NCBI RefSeq assembly: GCF_026898135.2
Contig: NZ_CP114035.2
Coordinates: forward strand, 1,529,501-1,593,500
Length of the DNA stretch: 64,000 nt
Direction: 5' to 3'
DNA from: Pseudomonas fortuita
GTDB lineage: Bacteria > Pseudomonadota > Gammaproteobacteria > Pseudomonadales > Pseudomonadaceae
Positions within the stretch are counted from its first letter, which is position 1. The number at the start of each line of letters is the position of its first letter. The notes beneath the pieces were generated by a model, which was given only the letters and a program-made list of their open reading frames with translations, was not told the origin of the DNA and made no database searches. Below are positions 45,681 to 53,028 of the stretch, piece after piece. Position numbers and translations under genes: made by a program.

Positions 45681-47861
45681 ATGATTCCTGGACATGCAAG
45701 AATGCATCCGCTCGCCCACGCCTTACTATTGGCCTCGGCATTTTCAATGTCACAAGTCAGCCACGCGGTTACGATTGTCGATGATCAGTTGAACATTGGC
45801 CAAGATACGCCTCTTGACAGCTACCGCGTCAACCGGGGGGCGGAACTGGTTGCCGAAGGTGCCACAACCGAAAGGATCGATGTGCGTGCCGGTACGCTTC
45901 GGATGACCGACAGCACTGTCACGGGTAATGGCACTGATGCCGTTTCGGTGGTCAATGGGAATGCCATCATCTCTGGCAATTCGAAGGTTGTCAGCGACCG
46001 CGTCGGTTTGCGTTTGCAGCGTAGCGATCTCGAGGGGTCCACAGCGACAGTGGTCAACAGCCATGTGGAGGGGGGGCAAGGCGGTGCGCTGCTGTCGGCG
46101 AATTCTACCTTGAACCTGGAGGGCAGCACCTTGGTCGGAGAGGGCACATCCAGTGCCGCCACGTTGTTTGGCAACGCCGCGCTAAATGCCCAAGGCAGCA
46201 CCTTGACGGGGGCAGGCAGTGGCTTGGAGATAATCAGTGACAGTGCATTCACGGAACCCGCCAAGGTCACCCTGGTGGGCAGCACAGTGGAGGGCAAGGA
46301 TGGCTCGGCGATTGTCGTCGGCGACTATCCTGGCAGGCCAGCGAAGGCCGCTGTCCAGGTAGGGCCCGGTTCGAGTCTGGTGGGCAGCAATGGCATCCTG
46401 CTGGAGGTGCTGGGCAACTCGGCAGCGACGATGGCTGTCGAGGGCAGTGCGTTGGTCGGCGATGTGAAGGTGGAAGCGGGCTCCAGTGCGAGCATCAGCC
46501 TCGACAAAGACGCAAGCCTGACCGGGCGCCTGGAAAACGTCGAGGCATTGTCCGTGGCCAACCGCGCGCGCTGGAATATGGTCGAAGACAGCACCGTTGG
46601 CAGCCTGGCCCTGAATGCAGGCTCGGTACGTTTTGGCGAAGCCGATCAGTACCAGCGCCTGACGGTTGGGGAGTTGAGTGGCAATGGCACCTTCATCATG
46701 GATGCCGATTTCAGCACCGGGCAAACTGACTTTCTTGAAGTGACCGGCTCTGCCACGGGTGCTCACAGCCTGCTGGTTGGCAGCAGCGGCGCGGATCCGC
46801 TGGAGGCAAGCCAGCTTCACCTGGTTCATGCTGGCAGTGGTGATGCACAGTTTTCGCTCCTCAACGGCTCGGTCGACCTTGGCGCGTTCTCCTATGAACT
46901 GGCGCAGCGGGGTAACGACTGGTTCCTGGATGGTTCGAGGAAGATCATCAGCCCGGGCACGGCGTCGGTGCTGGCCTTGTTCAACACCGCCCCTACTGTC
47001 TGGTATGGCGAACTCACCACGCTGCGTAGCCGTATGGGTGAATTGCGCCAGGATGAAGGCAAGGCGGGTGGCTGGGTCCGGGCATACGGCAACAAATTCA
47101 ATGTATCGACCACAGCCGGCAGCGGCTATCAACAGGTCCAGCAAGGGTTCTCCATCGGTGCCGATGCCCCGCTGCCGGTGGGTGATGGGCAGTGGCTGGT
47201 CGGGGTCATGGCGGGCCATAGCAGTTCGGACCTGAACCTTGATCGCGGGGCTTCGGCCGACGTGAAAAGCTATTACCTGGGGCTTTACAGCACGTGGCTG
47301 GATGCCGCGAGCGGGTATTACTTCGACGGTGTCGTCAAACTCAACCGGTTTGACAACTCCTCCGAGGTGACCCTCAGTGATGGCAAGCGTACCAAGGGTG
47401 ATTACGACAACCTCGGGCTGGGCGTGTCTGCCGAGTTCGGCCGCCATGTCGAACTGGGCAATGGCTATTTCGTCGAGCCCTACACCCAATGGTCGGCCGT
47501 CAGTATCGAAGGCAAGGATTACCAGCTGGATAACGGCCTGCGGGCAAATAGCGACGATACCCGCTCGCTGCTGGGCAAAGTCGGCGCTACCGTGGGCCGT
47601 ACCTACGACCTTGGCCAAGGGCGCTTCGCTCAGCCATACGTGCGCCTGGCATACGCTCATGAGTTCGTCAACAGTAACGACGTCAAAGTCAATGACAACC
47701 GTTTCGACAACGACCTGTCCGGCTCACGTGGTGAACTGGGGGCGGGGCTGGCGATATCACTTAACGAGCGGCTGCAACTGCATGCCGATTTCGACTACAG
47801 CAATGGTGAACACATTGAACAGCCCTGGGGGGCGAATGTCGGGGTGCGCTACAGCTGGTGA
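45681..47861 (+). CDS. Pertactin-type autotransporter
   Basis: This is a 726-residue type Va autotransporter. A signal peptide (MIPGHARMHPLAHALLLASAFSMSQVSHA) is followed by a right-handed beta-helix passenger with repeated short strands (GTLRMTDSTVTGNGTDAVSV, NSTLNLEGSTLVGEG). A pertactin-like junction (VGELSGNGTFIMDADF) follows. A 12-strand beta-barrel covers the last 270 residues and ends in the aromatic motif GVRYSW for BAM recognition. No protease triad or RGD was noticed, so it is more likely an adhesin or scaffold than an enzyme. It follows the Ig-like gene by 148 nt and is closed by a strong terminator. Confidence 0.9.
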   Translation: MIPGHARMHPLAHALLLASAFSMSQVSHAVTIVDDQLNIGQDTPLDSYRVNRGAELVAEGATTERIDVRAGTLRMTDSTVTGNGTDAVSVVNGNAIISGNSKVVSDRVGLRLQRSDLEGSTATVVNSHVEGGQGGALLSANSTLNLEGSTLVGEGTSSAATLFGNAALNAQGSTLTGAGSGLEIISDSAFTEPAKVTLVGSTVEGKDGSAIVVGDYPGRPAKAAVQVGPGSSLVGSNGILLEVLGNSAATMAVEGSALVGDVKVEAGSSASISLDKDASLTGRLENVEALSVANRARWNMVEDSTVGSLALNAGSVRFGEADQYQRLTVGELSGNGTFIMDADFSTGQTDFLEVTGSATGAHSLLVGSSGADPLEASQLHLVHAGSGDAQFSLLNGSVDLGAFSYELAQRGNDWFLDGSRKIISPGTASVLALFNTAPTVWYGELTTLRSRMGELRQDEGKAGGWVRAYGNKFNVSTTAGSGYQQVQQGFSIGADAPLPVGDGQWLVGVMAGHSSSDLNLDRGASADVKSYYLGLYSTWLDAASGYYFDGVVKLNRFDNSSEVTLSDGKRTKGDYDNLGLGVSAEFGRHVELGNGYFVEPYTQWSAVSIEGKDYQLDNGLRANSDDTRSLLGKVGATVGRTYDLGQGRFAQPYVRLAYAHEFVNSNDVKVNDNRFDNDLSGSRGELGAGLAISLNERLQLHADFDYSNGEHIEQPWGANVGVRYSW

Positions 47862-47873
47862 GGCATTAGTACA

Positions 47874-47902
47874 GGGTAGGCATTGGGCCTACCCTTTTTT
47901 TT
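47874..47902 (+). terminator. Rho-independent terminator after the autotransporter gene
   Basis: GGGTAGGC (47874-47881), loop ATTGG and GCCTACCC (47887-47894) are followed by T8. It ends only 23 nt before the next ATG, so that gene depends on read-through or on a promoter inside this region. Confidence 0.92.
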
Positions 47903-47925
47903 CGCCATTGAGCCAGGAGACCGCT

Positions 47926-49374
47926 ATGGATAATGCAGACATCGTTCGAGTGAGGGTCGCCAATGCCCTGCCGGCGCCCACCGCCCCCGCTGCTCTGCCG
48001 AACATCCCGGGGGGTGTACCGAACCTGATGCCCATCAAGGCATTGGCCGACCCTGTGCGTCTCGAGTTCACGTTGTGGCAGCATTCCAGGCCGACGCCGA
48101 CGGAACCCGAGTCGGTCGAAATTTTCTGTGAGGGTGTCAAGGTAGGCGACAGGAGATGGACTCAGCCATTACCAGAAAGTGAACGTTTCGTGGAAATCAC
48201 GCCCGACTGCTTCAGCGAAGGCACGTTGCAGTTTCACTATGTGGGGCATGTCTATAACGCCAGCGAACTGCGTTCAGATGACCTCACACTGACAGTCGAC
48301 AAGACCCCGCCGGTGCTGGGCGCCAACAATGGGCGTTTGCAGTTTCCCGAACTGGGTGACAGCGACCTGACGGAAGATTTCCTGCTCACCCACGGTAATC
48401 GTCTGCTGGCCCTGATGCCTGACTACCAGGGCGCAGCGCCGGGGGATGTCATCATCTATTACTGGGACAGCGAACCGTTTGAAAACAACGAGGTCGACCG
48501 TTGGGTGCTCACCCGCGAGGACCTTGCAAAACCTTTGGAGTTTGCCTACACAGGCGACGTGATCGTTGATCGAGGGGATGGGATGCGTTATGCGCAGTAC
48601 CTCATCGAGGATCGCGCTGGTAATGCCAGCCAGGTCGCGACGCCATCGGTCCTGGAGGTCGCTGCGCAGCCGGCGCCGCGTGTACTGCCGGCTTTGGAAG
48701 TGCCGTTGTTGGGCCAGTCGGCCGAGCTGGAGCTGAGAAAGCTCAACGCCGCGCTTGATGTGAGCATTCCGCAGGCTGCGGTCATAAAACCGGGTGAGGC
48801 ATTCGAGTTGCTCTGGGGCGACGAGGAGTGCTTCGGCGCCTGGCGTGAGGAAGGCGTCCCAGGAAAGAACGATTACGCCGTTCCGTTGCGTAATGTGGTG
48901 GCCATGGCCAGCAAGCAAGCACAGTTGTACTACCGGGTGCTGGTGGGTGACGAGCCACTGCCTTCAGATACACGCAGTGTCAAAGTGACCCCTACTCCAA
49001 CGGCCAATATGCCTACGCCACAGCTCGGCGGACGCTCAGGAGGCAACCTGGACGTAGGAGGGTTGACCTCGGATCCTTTGGTCACGCTGGGAACGTGGTT
49101 GCACATCAGCGTCGATCAACGGGTATCGCTCCAGGCAGAGGGATTATCCCGCAACGGCCAGGTACTCCACCCTATTCTGGTCAATTACAAGTTGTCTGAA
49201 ACCGATGTGGCCGAAGGTATCGGTAGCGGCGTGCCAGTGCCTATTCCGCTGTCATACCTCCGCCAGTTGGTTCCCGGCTCACAGCTGGAGGTCACCGCCA
49301 AGCTCAGCTACGACAATGGTACAACCTGGCCACTACTGCCCAACTTTGGCAGGCTCTGGATGAACATACTATGA
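47926..49374 (+). CDS. Ig-like beta-sandwich repeat protein (family I, member 3)
   Basis: This is a 482-residue protein starting MDNADIVRVRVANALPAPTA, no signal peptide. Units resemble those of the 43589 product: LEFTLWQ, LMPDYQGAAPGDVIIYYWDS, VSIPQAAVIKPGEAFELLWG and LGTWLHISVDQRVSLQAEGL. Inter-unit strands of the LTVDKTPPVLG type recur, also seen as FQVDKVPDTPP in the 32024 product. AGGAGA lies 5 nt before the ATG. Longer in-frame starts would run into the autotransporter gene in another frame. Its stop is 9 nt from the stop of the convergent fimbrial chaperone gene, so it forms the right edge of the inserted block. Confidence 0.7.
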   Translation: MDNADIVRVRVANALPAPTAPAALPNIPGGVPNLMPIKALADPVRLEFTLWQHSRPTPTEPESVEIFCEGVKVGDRRWTQPLPESERFVEITPDCFSEGTLQFHYVGHVYNASELRSDDLTLTVDKTPPVLGANNGRLQFPELGDSDLTEDFLLTHGNRLLALMPDYQGAAPGDVIIYYWDSEPFENNEVDRWVLTREDLAKPLEFAYTGDVIVDRGDGMRYAQYLIEDRAGNASQVATPSVLEVAAQPAPRVLPALEVPLLGQSAELELRKLNAALDVSIPQAAVIKPGEAFELLWGDEECFGAWREEGVPGKNDYAVPLRNVVAMASKQAQLYYRVLVGDEPLPSDTRSVKVTPTPTANMPTPQLGGRSGGNLDVGGLTSDPLVTLGTWLHISVDQRVSLQAEGLSRNGQVLHPILVNYKLSETDVAEGIGSGVPVPIPLSYLRQLVPGSQLEVTAKLSYDNGTTWPLLPNFGRLWMNIL

Positions 49375-49383
49375 ATGGCCGCG

Positions 49384-50121
49384 TTACTGGACCGCGACGG
49401 GCAGAGGCACCGTGATGGCTGGCGTGATCCCGCCGTAATCATTGTACGCATTGAGCGTCAATGAAAGGTCGTCCGACTCCGTGGTGCTGGCAAGCGTGTA
49501 GGTTTGGCGCCCGAACGGCGCTACCATTTCGCGCCCTTTGAGCGGTTCTGTCTTGCCCTTGCCCTTGACTTCGAGCATGCCGAACGTGAAGTGGAACGGC
49601 GAGGGGTTGTCGACCACCAGGCGCAGTTGGCCCTCGAGGCGCTGCACTGACCACTTCAGGTCTTTGAGGTGGGTTTGCGGGTTGCCTTTGAGCTGGCTCG
49701 GCCGGTAAAACAGCTTGATCCGGGTGCGCAAGGCGATGTTGAGGGTATTACGCTCATTGGCCTCGGCCTGGGGGATTTCTTGCAGGTTGAAGAAAAACAG
49801 CGACTCGCGATCTTGCGGCAGGTCATTGGGCAGGCGGTTGATCTGTACCGACTGCTCATCGCCCGGTTGTATGCGGAACAGGGCGGGAGAGGCGATCAAC
49901 GGCACGGCCGTGGTGGTGTCGTCCGTTTCGGTGTTGACCCACGCTTGCGCCGCGTAGGTTTTCGTACTGGGATTGCCGACTGTGACGGAGCTACTGTTCT
50001 TGTCGCTTTCGTGGATGATGCGGCTGTTGCTGAGTGTTAGAGCTGCGTGAGCGCTGTTCAGGCAGCCGAGCAACGCGAACAGACAGGCGGCAGAGCGCAG
50101 CCGGGGAGAAGTGAATGACAT
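49384..50121 (-). CDS. Periplasmic fimbrial chaperone (PapD/FimC family)
   Basis: This is a 245-residue chaperone. The signal peptide (MSFTSPRLRSAACLFALLGCLNSAHA) leads into ALTLSNSRIIHESDKNSSSV. Family landmarks follow: FRIQPGDEQSVQINRLPNDL, DRESLFFFNLQEIP (the conserved ESLFxxNxxxIP box), ALRTRIKLFYRP (the Lys/Arg cleft that donates the G1 strand) and NPSPFHFTF. The ATG at 50121 begins the signal peptide. It is 58 nt after the pilin gene, as in a normal operon, but the usher that should follow is 26 kb away on the same strand. Confidence 0.92.
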   Translation of the reverse strand: MSFTSPRLRSAACLFALLGCLNSAHAALTLSNSRIIHESDKNSSSVTVGNPSTKTYAAQAWVNTETDDTTTAVPLIASPALFRIQPGDEQSVQINRLPNDLPQDRESLFFFNLQEIPQAEANERNTLNIALRTRIKLFYRPSQLKGNPQTHLKDLKWSVQRLEGQLRLVVDNPSPFHFTFGMLEVKGKGKTEPLKGREMVAPFGRQTYTLASTTESDDLSLTLNAYNDYGGITPAITVPLPVAVQ

Positions 50122-50179
50122 TGTGTAAGCCTGGCGGTTGAGAGCAAGGACCGGGTGCTGGCGCACCCGGCGTGCTGCG

Positions 50180-50731
50180 TTATGGAAGGTTAACGACGAA
50201 ATTCACGTTGGCGAGCGCAGACCCTTCCTTGACCGGTGTGCTGATGGCCTCGTAATGGGCGGAGAACAGCATGAGCGTGGGAGCAAGTTCGTCCAGCAGG
50301 TACCTCGCCGAGGTTTCTCCCGGGGCGAGGCGGGTATCGGTCTTGTCGCGGATCGAGATGGCGAGATCCGGGGTCGAGGTACCGCCAGCCACGAGCGGGA
50401 ACAGGTCGCTTGCTGGGCCAACAGGGCTGCCTACGGCATTAAAAGTGACATCCACTTCCGTGCCGCTAGGGATACTGCACTCACTGTTGGGTGTGATCTT
50501 GAGGGCAAACTGACGAGGCTCGGTCTTATCGCCGACGTTTTTGAAGTGGCTTGTGTATGGATGGCCCAGTTCAACGCGGGCAGGGACGCCGGAGTCGGGG
50601 TCAACCACCTCGATGGGGCATGGGCCCCCATCGGTCACTGCGCCATAGAAATTGATAGTGCCTGTTGCCGGTGCTGCCATGGCGGCAGTGCTGGCGAACG
50701 CCAGTGCCAGAGGGATGATGGCTATCTTCAT
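50180..50731 (-). CDS. Major fimbrial pilin subunit
   Basis: This is a 183-residue fimbrillin. The signal peptide is MKIAIIPLALAFASTAAMA. The mature N-terminus ATGTINFYGAVTDGGPCPIE carries the alternating donor strand and the first Cys of the conserved disulphide; the second is in NSECSIPSG. The C-terminus (ALANVNFVVNLP) is the chaperone-binding beta-zipper strand. The ATG at 50731 begins the signal peptide, whereas a longer frame to 50779 is not supported. It is the first gene of the split pilin-chaperone-(usher-adhesin) operon. Confidence 0.9.
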   Translation of the reverse strand: MKIAIIPLALAFASTAAMAAPATGTINFYGAVTDGGPCPIEVVDPDSGVPARVELGHPYTSHFKNVGDKTEPRQFALKITPNSECSIPSGTEVDVTFNAVGSPVGPASDLFPLVAGGTSTPDLAISIRDKTDTRLAPGETSARYLLDELAPTLMLFSAHYEAISTPVKEGSALANVNFVVNLP

Positions 50732-50900
50732 TGATGTGCTTCCTACGCTGTTGGTTGGCGTGCGCCAAACGCACGGCACTTTCTGTATTTATCCAGTGCG
50801 CCGTACAGGGTAGGGATGGTGATTGCTTGGGGCTGTAGGTCGAGTCATGCAAACCGATGGGCATTTTCGACAGACCCCTACCACTAGCAGGGGCCCCCGG

Positions 50901-51311
50901 TCATTGGTTCTGGCTGTTACCTGACAGGCTAAGCAGTTGCTTGTGCTGGTGCCAGTCGAAAGGTTCGCCGCGTTCACCGGCTTCGTAGCGCAGTTCCTCA
51001 AGTTGTTGATACAGCGCGAGTTCCTCGTCGGGCATGTAGTGCAGGCAGTCGCCACCGAAGAACCACAACAGGTCGCGTGGCACCAAGTGGGCAATTTGAG
51101 GGTAGCGCTGGACTACCTGGCAGAGCAGGTCTTGGCCCAGATACTGGCTTTCCAGCGGGTCTTGCGGCAGCAGGGTGAGCATTTCGTCGAAGCGTTCGAG
51201 GAACAGGCCGTGGCTCTCCTGCGGTACCTGCTCGGCTTCACCCAGTGCCACCAGGATAGTGCGCAGGTGGTTCAGCAGTTGCAGGTGGTATTCCAGATGT
51301 GGGTTGGCCAT
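50901..51311 (-). CDS. PA2817-like conserved protein
   Basis: This is a 136-residue soluble protein, MANPHLEYHLQLLNHLRTIL, with the helical text PQDPLESQYLGQDLLCQVVQ and WFFGGDCLHYMPDEELALYQ. It resembles the Pseudomonas PA2817 family, found near the long FadE gene in this genus, which fits the gene order here. No function is known to me. It marks the return to core genome after the fimbrial genes. Confidence 0.75.
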   Translation of the reverse strand: MANPHLEYHLQLLNHLRTILVALGEAEQVPQESHGLFLERFDEMLTLLPQDPLESQYLGQDLLCQVVQRYPQIAHLVPRDLLWFFGGDCLHYMPDEELALYQQLEELRYEAGERGEPFDWHQHKQLLSLSGNSQNQ

Positions 51312-51376
51312 AAGGCGGTCCTCGGGGTGTAAAAAACGAGGTTGAAGTATACGCGTGACCGACGAGCAGGGGCACG

Positions 51377-51396
51377 TACTGATAGTTTTGCCAGTT
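51377..51396. promoter_or_regulatory. LuxR-type box upstream of the 51454 gene
   Basis: TACTGATAGTTTTGCCAGTT has the CT-N12-AG core with outer ACTG/CAGT symmetry. It lies 57 nt before the ATG. Left and right arms equal those of the 43478 box (ACTGATA, TGCCAGTT), although the genes are 8 kb apart. Confidence 0.6.
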
Positions 51397-51453
51397 GTAG
51401 GGCTCAGCGAGGCGGGTCTAGTGTTCGCTTACACCTGACCTGGGAGAGCGAGC

Positions 51454-52977
51454 ATGGCGATGGATAACGAACACAACCAATCGTCCTCTGAACTGAATGG
51501 GTGGGACGGGCTGATCATGGTCAGCGTAAACCAACTGAACACTGCGTTGGCTAAAGCACACGAGCAAACTGATTCTCAGCCCTTGATGCTTGAAACGATC
51601 ATTACCCCTGGCCAGACCTGGTTCAGGTCCTACGGCGTAGTGGGGGCTCCTTTGCTTGCTGTGGGTAGCACTGCGGGTTCAGCGGCTTCTGCATCGTTGT
51701 CCCGTGTGCTCTCGGAAGCTGTCGAATTGATCATGAGCAAGAATTCGGGTGTGCCCGTCAGAAGCGTCATGCAGGTCAGTAAACCCAGCCGTGACGCGCT
51801 ATTGCGGGCGGATTTCCTCCTGGCTGAACGTGAGGGCACCTATCGGCCGGACGGGCTAGTGGTGCTTAGCGACGTGCCTGCTGCTGATTACCACCTGATT
51901 CGAGATGGCCAGGACGATACGCTTATGGCTGCCAGATATGCGCAGGCGCTGCGTAGTATCAATGATTCCCTCATGAGTTTGGGTAGGCAACAGTACAACT
52001 CGCCACTGTTTGCCAATGCTTCGTTCAAACTCACCGTCGTCAAGCCAATTATTTATAGTGAAGAGCTCGTACTGTATTTTTCGTTTTCGCAAGCAATACG
52101 CGACACGTTGCGATCTGCTGTACCAACGACTCCAGTTCATCGGGTCGAACACGATAAAAACCACTCATTCATGGTCCAGGTGCGCATGGCCACGAAGCGC
52201 GTTCCCGGGGACGCAGAAAGCGAGTGGCTACTGAACCTGCCTTATATCATCTATCCCTATCAGACGCTCAGGGCAGGGCAGTGGCAGCCCATTTCAGAAG
52301 AGATCTACCAGATGATCTTCTTGCCAAGGCTGTCTTTACCGGATGCGATCACAGTACGTGCTGAACCGCTGGATGCAATAAAGGACATCAATCCGATCAT
52401 CACGGTGGTTCAGCGCGGATCGGTGCGTTACCCCATGCAGGTGGCAATGACTCACCCCGCAGGCGTCTCTTTGATAGGAGACGTCCGCGGTACTTTGCAG
52501 CGCGAGGCTGGGGTATGGTTCTATAAATCGCCACCCGTCCTGCCAGCATCGAGTGTGACGCCTGACGACGACAGTAAAACCGTACCCTTGGCCGTCTTGA
52601 AGGCAGGCGATCTGGTCCCGGTAAATATTGACATCGCACAAATTGATGGCGGTGGGGCGTCAGCTTCCGCAGCTTTTCTTATCTTCAACATGACACCCAC
52701 TCATTTCTTACGCCTGGGGAAGGTCCAGGGGAAGCTGCAGCTGTCACTGTGTTTCATTAACAAAAACGATGTCGAGGAGGTTGTCGACCCCGCAGATATT
52801 GAGTGGACGGTGTTGGCGGGCAACGGCTCGGTTTCTCAAGAGGGCCTGTACACCCCTGGTACGGATTTGCGTGGCTGTTCGGCTATTTTGGCCGTCGAGT
52901 CGGATAACCGTAGATGGTACTGGGCGGTCGCCGTGTTGCCGCCGCTAGCTGTCGATCAGTTGGTGGATCTGCAATGA
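51454..52977 (+). CDS. P47/TULIP-like protein (family II, member 3)
   Basis: This is a 507-residue protein, no signal peptide. The N-terminal motif NGWDGLIMVSVNQLNTALAK closely follows the P47/OrfX entry pattern (Gly-Trp-Asp, hydrophobics, Asn-x-x-Leu). Beta-rich sequence follows. The C-terminal Ig-like unit (IEWTVLAGNGSVSQEGLYTP) and closing NRRWYWAVAVLPPLAVDQLV correspond to the end of the 33877 product. It is shorter than members 1 and 2. GGAG lies 8 nt before the ATG. It stands alone between the PA2817-like gene and fadE, outside the main block, yet carries the same kind of LuxR-type box. Confidence 0.6.
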   Translation: MAMDNEHNQSSSELNGWDGLIMVSVNQLNTALAKAHEQTDSQPLMLETIITPGQTWFRSYGVVGAPLLAVGSTAGSAASASLSRVLSEAVELIMSKNSGVPVRSVMQVSKPSRDALLRADFLLAEREGTYRPDGLVVLSDVPAADYHLIRDGQDDTLMAARYAQALRSINDSLMSLGRQQYNSPLFANASFKLTVVKPIIYSEELVLYFSFSQAIRDTLRSAVPTTPVHRVEHDKNHSFMVQVRMATKRVPGDAESEWLLNLPYIIYPYQTLRAGQWQPISEEIYQMIFLPRLSLPDAITVRAEPLDAIKDINPIITVVQRGSVRYPMQVAMTHPAGVSLIGDVRGTLQREAGVWFYKSPPVLPASSVTPDDDSKTVPLAVLKAGDLVPVNIDIAQIDGGGASASAAFLIFNMTPTHFLRLGKVQGKLQLSLCFINKNDVEEVVDPADIEWTVLAGNGSVSQEGLYTPGTDLRGCSAILAVESDNRRWYWAVAVLPPLAVDQLVDLQ

Positions 52978-52989
52978 GCCACACCAATG

Positions 52990-53017
52990 CGCGCCCCCGG
53001 CGTTGCCGGGAGCGCGT
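52990..53017. terminator. GC-rich hairpin between convergent genes
   Basis: CCCGGC-GTT-GCCGGG (52996-52 to 53010 region: arms 52996-53001 and 53005-53010) is extended by flanking GC pairs to about 52990-53017. It lies between the stops of the 51454 gene and fadE. No U-tract is present. Confidence 0.5.
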
Positions 53018-53028
53018 GCAGTGTGCAG

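Noticed and set aside
46182..47660. 492-codon minus-strand frame
   Set aside because: It is antisense to the autotransporter, which has a signal peptide, beta-helix and barrel. No family sequence is visible in the antisense product.
50785..50800. CTG...CAG dyad upstream of the pilin gene as a LuxR-type box
   Set aside because: The spacing is CT-N10-AG rather than N12, so it does not match the other boxes.
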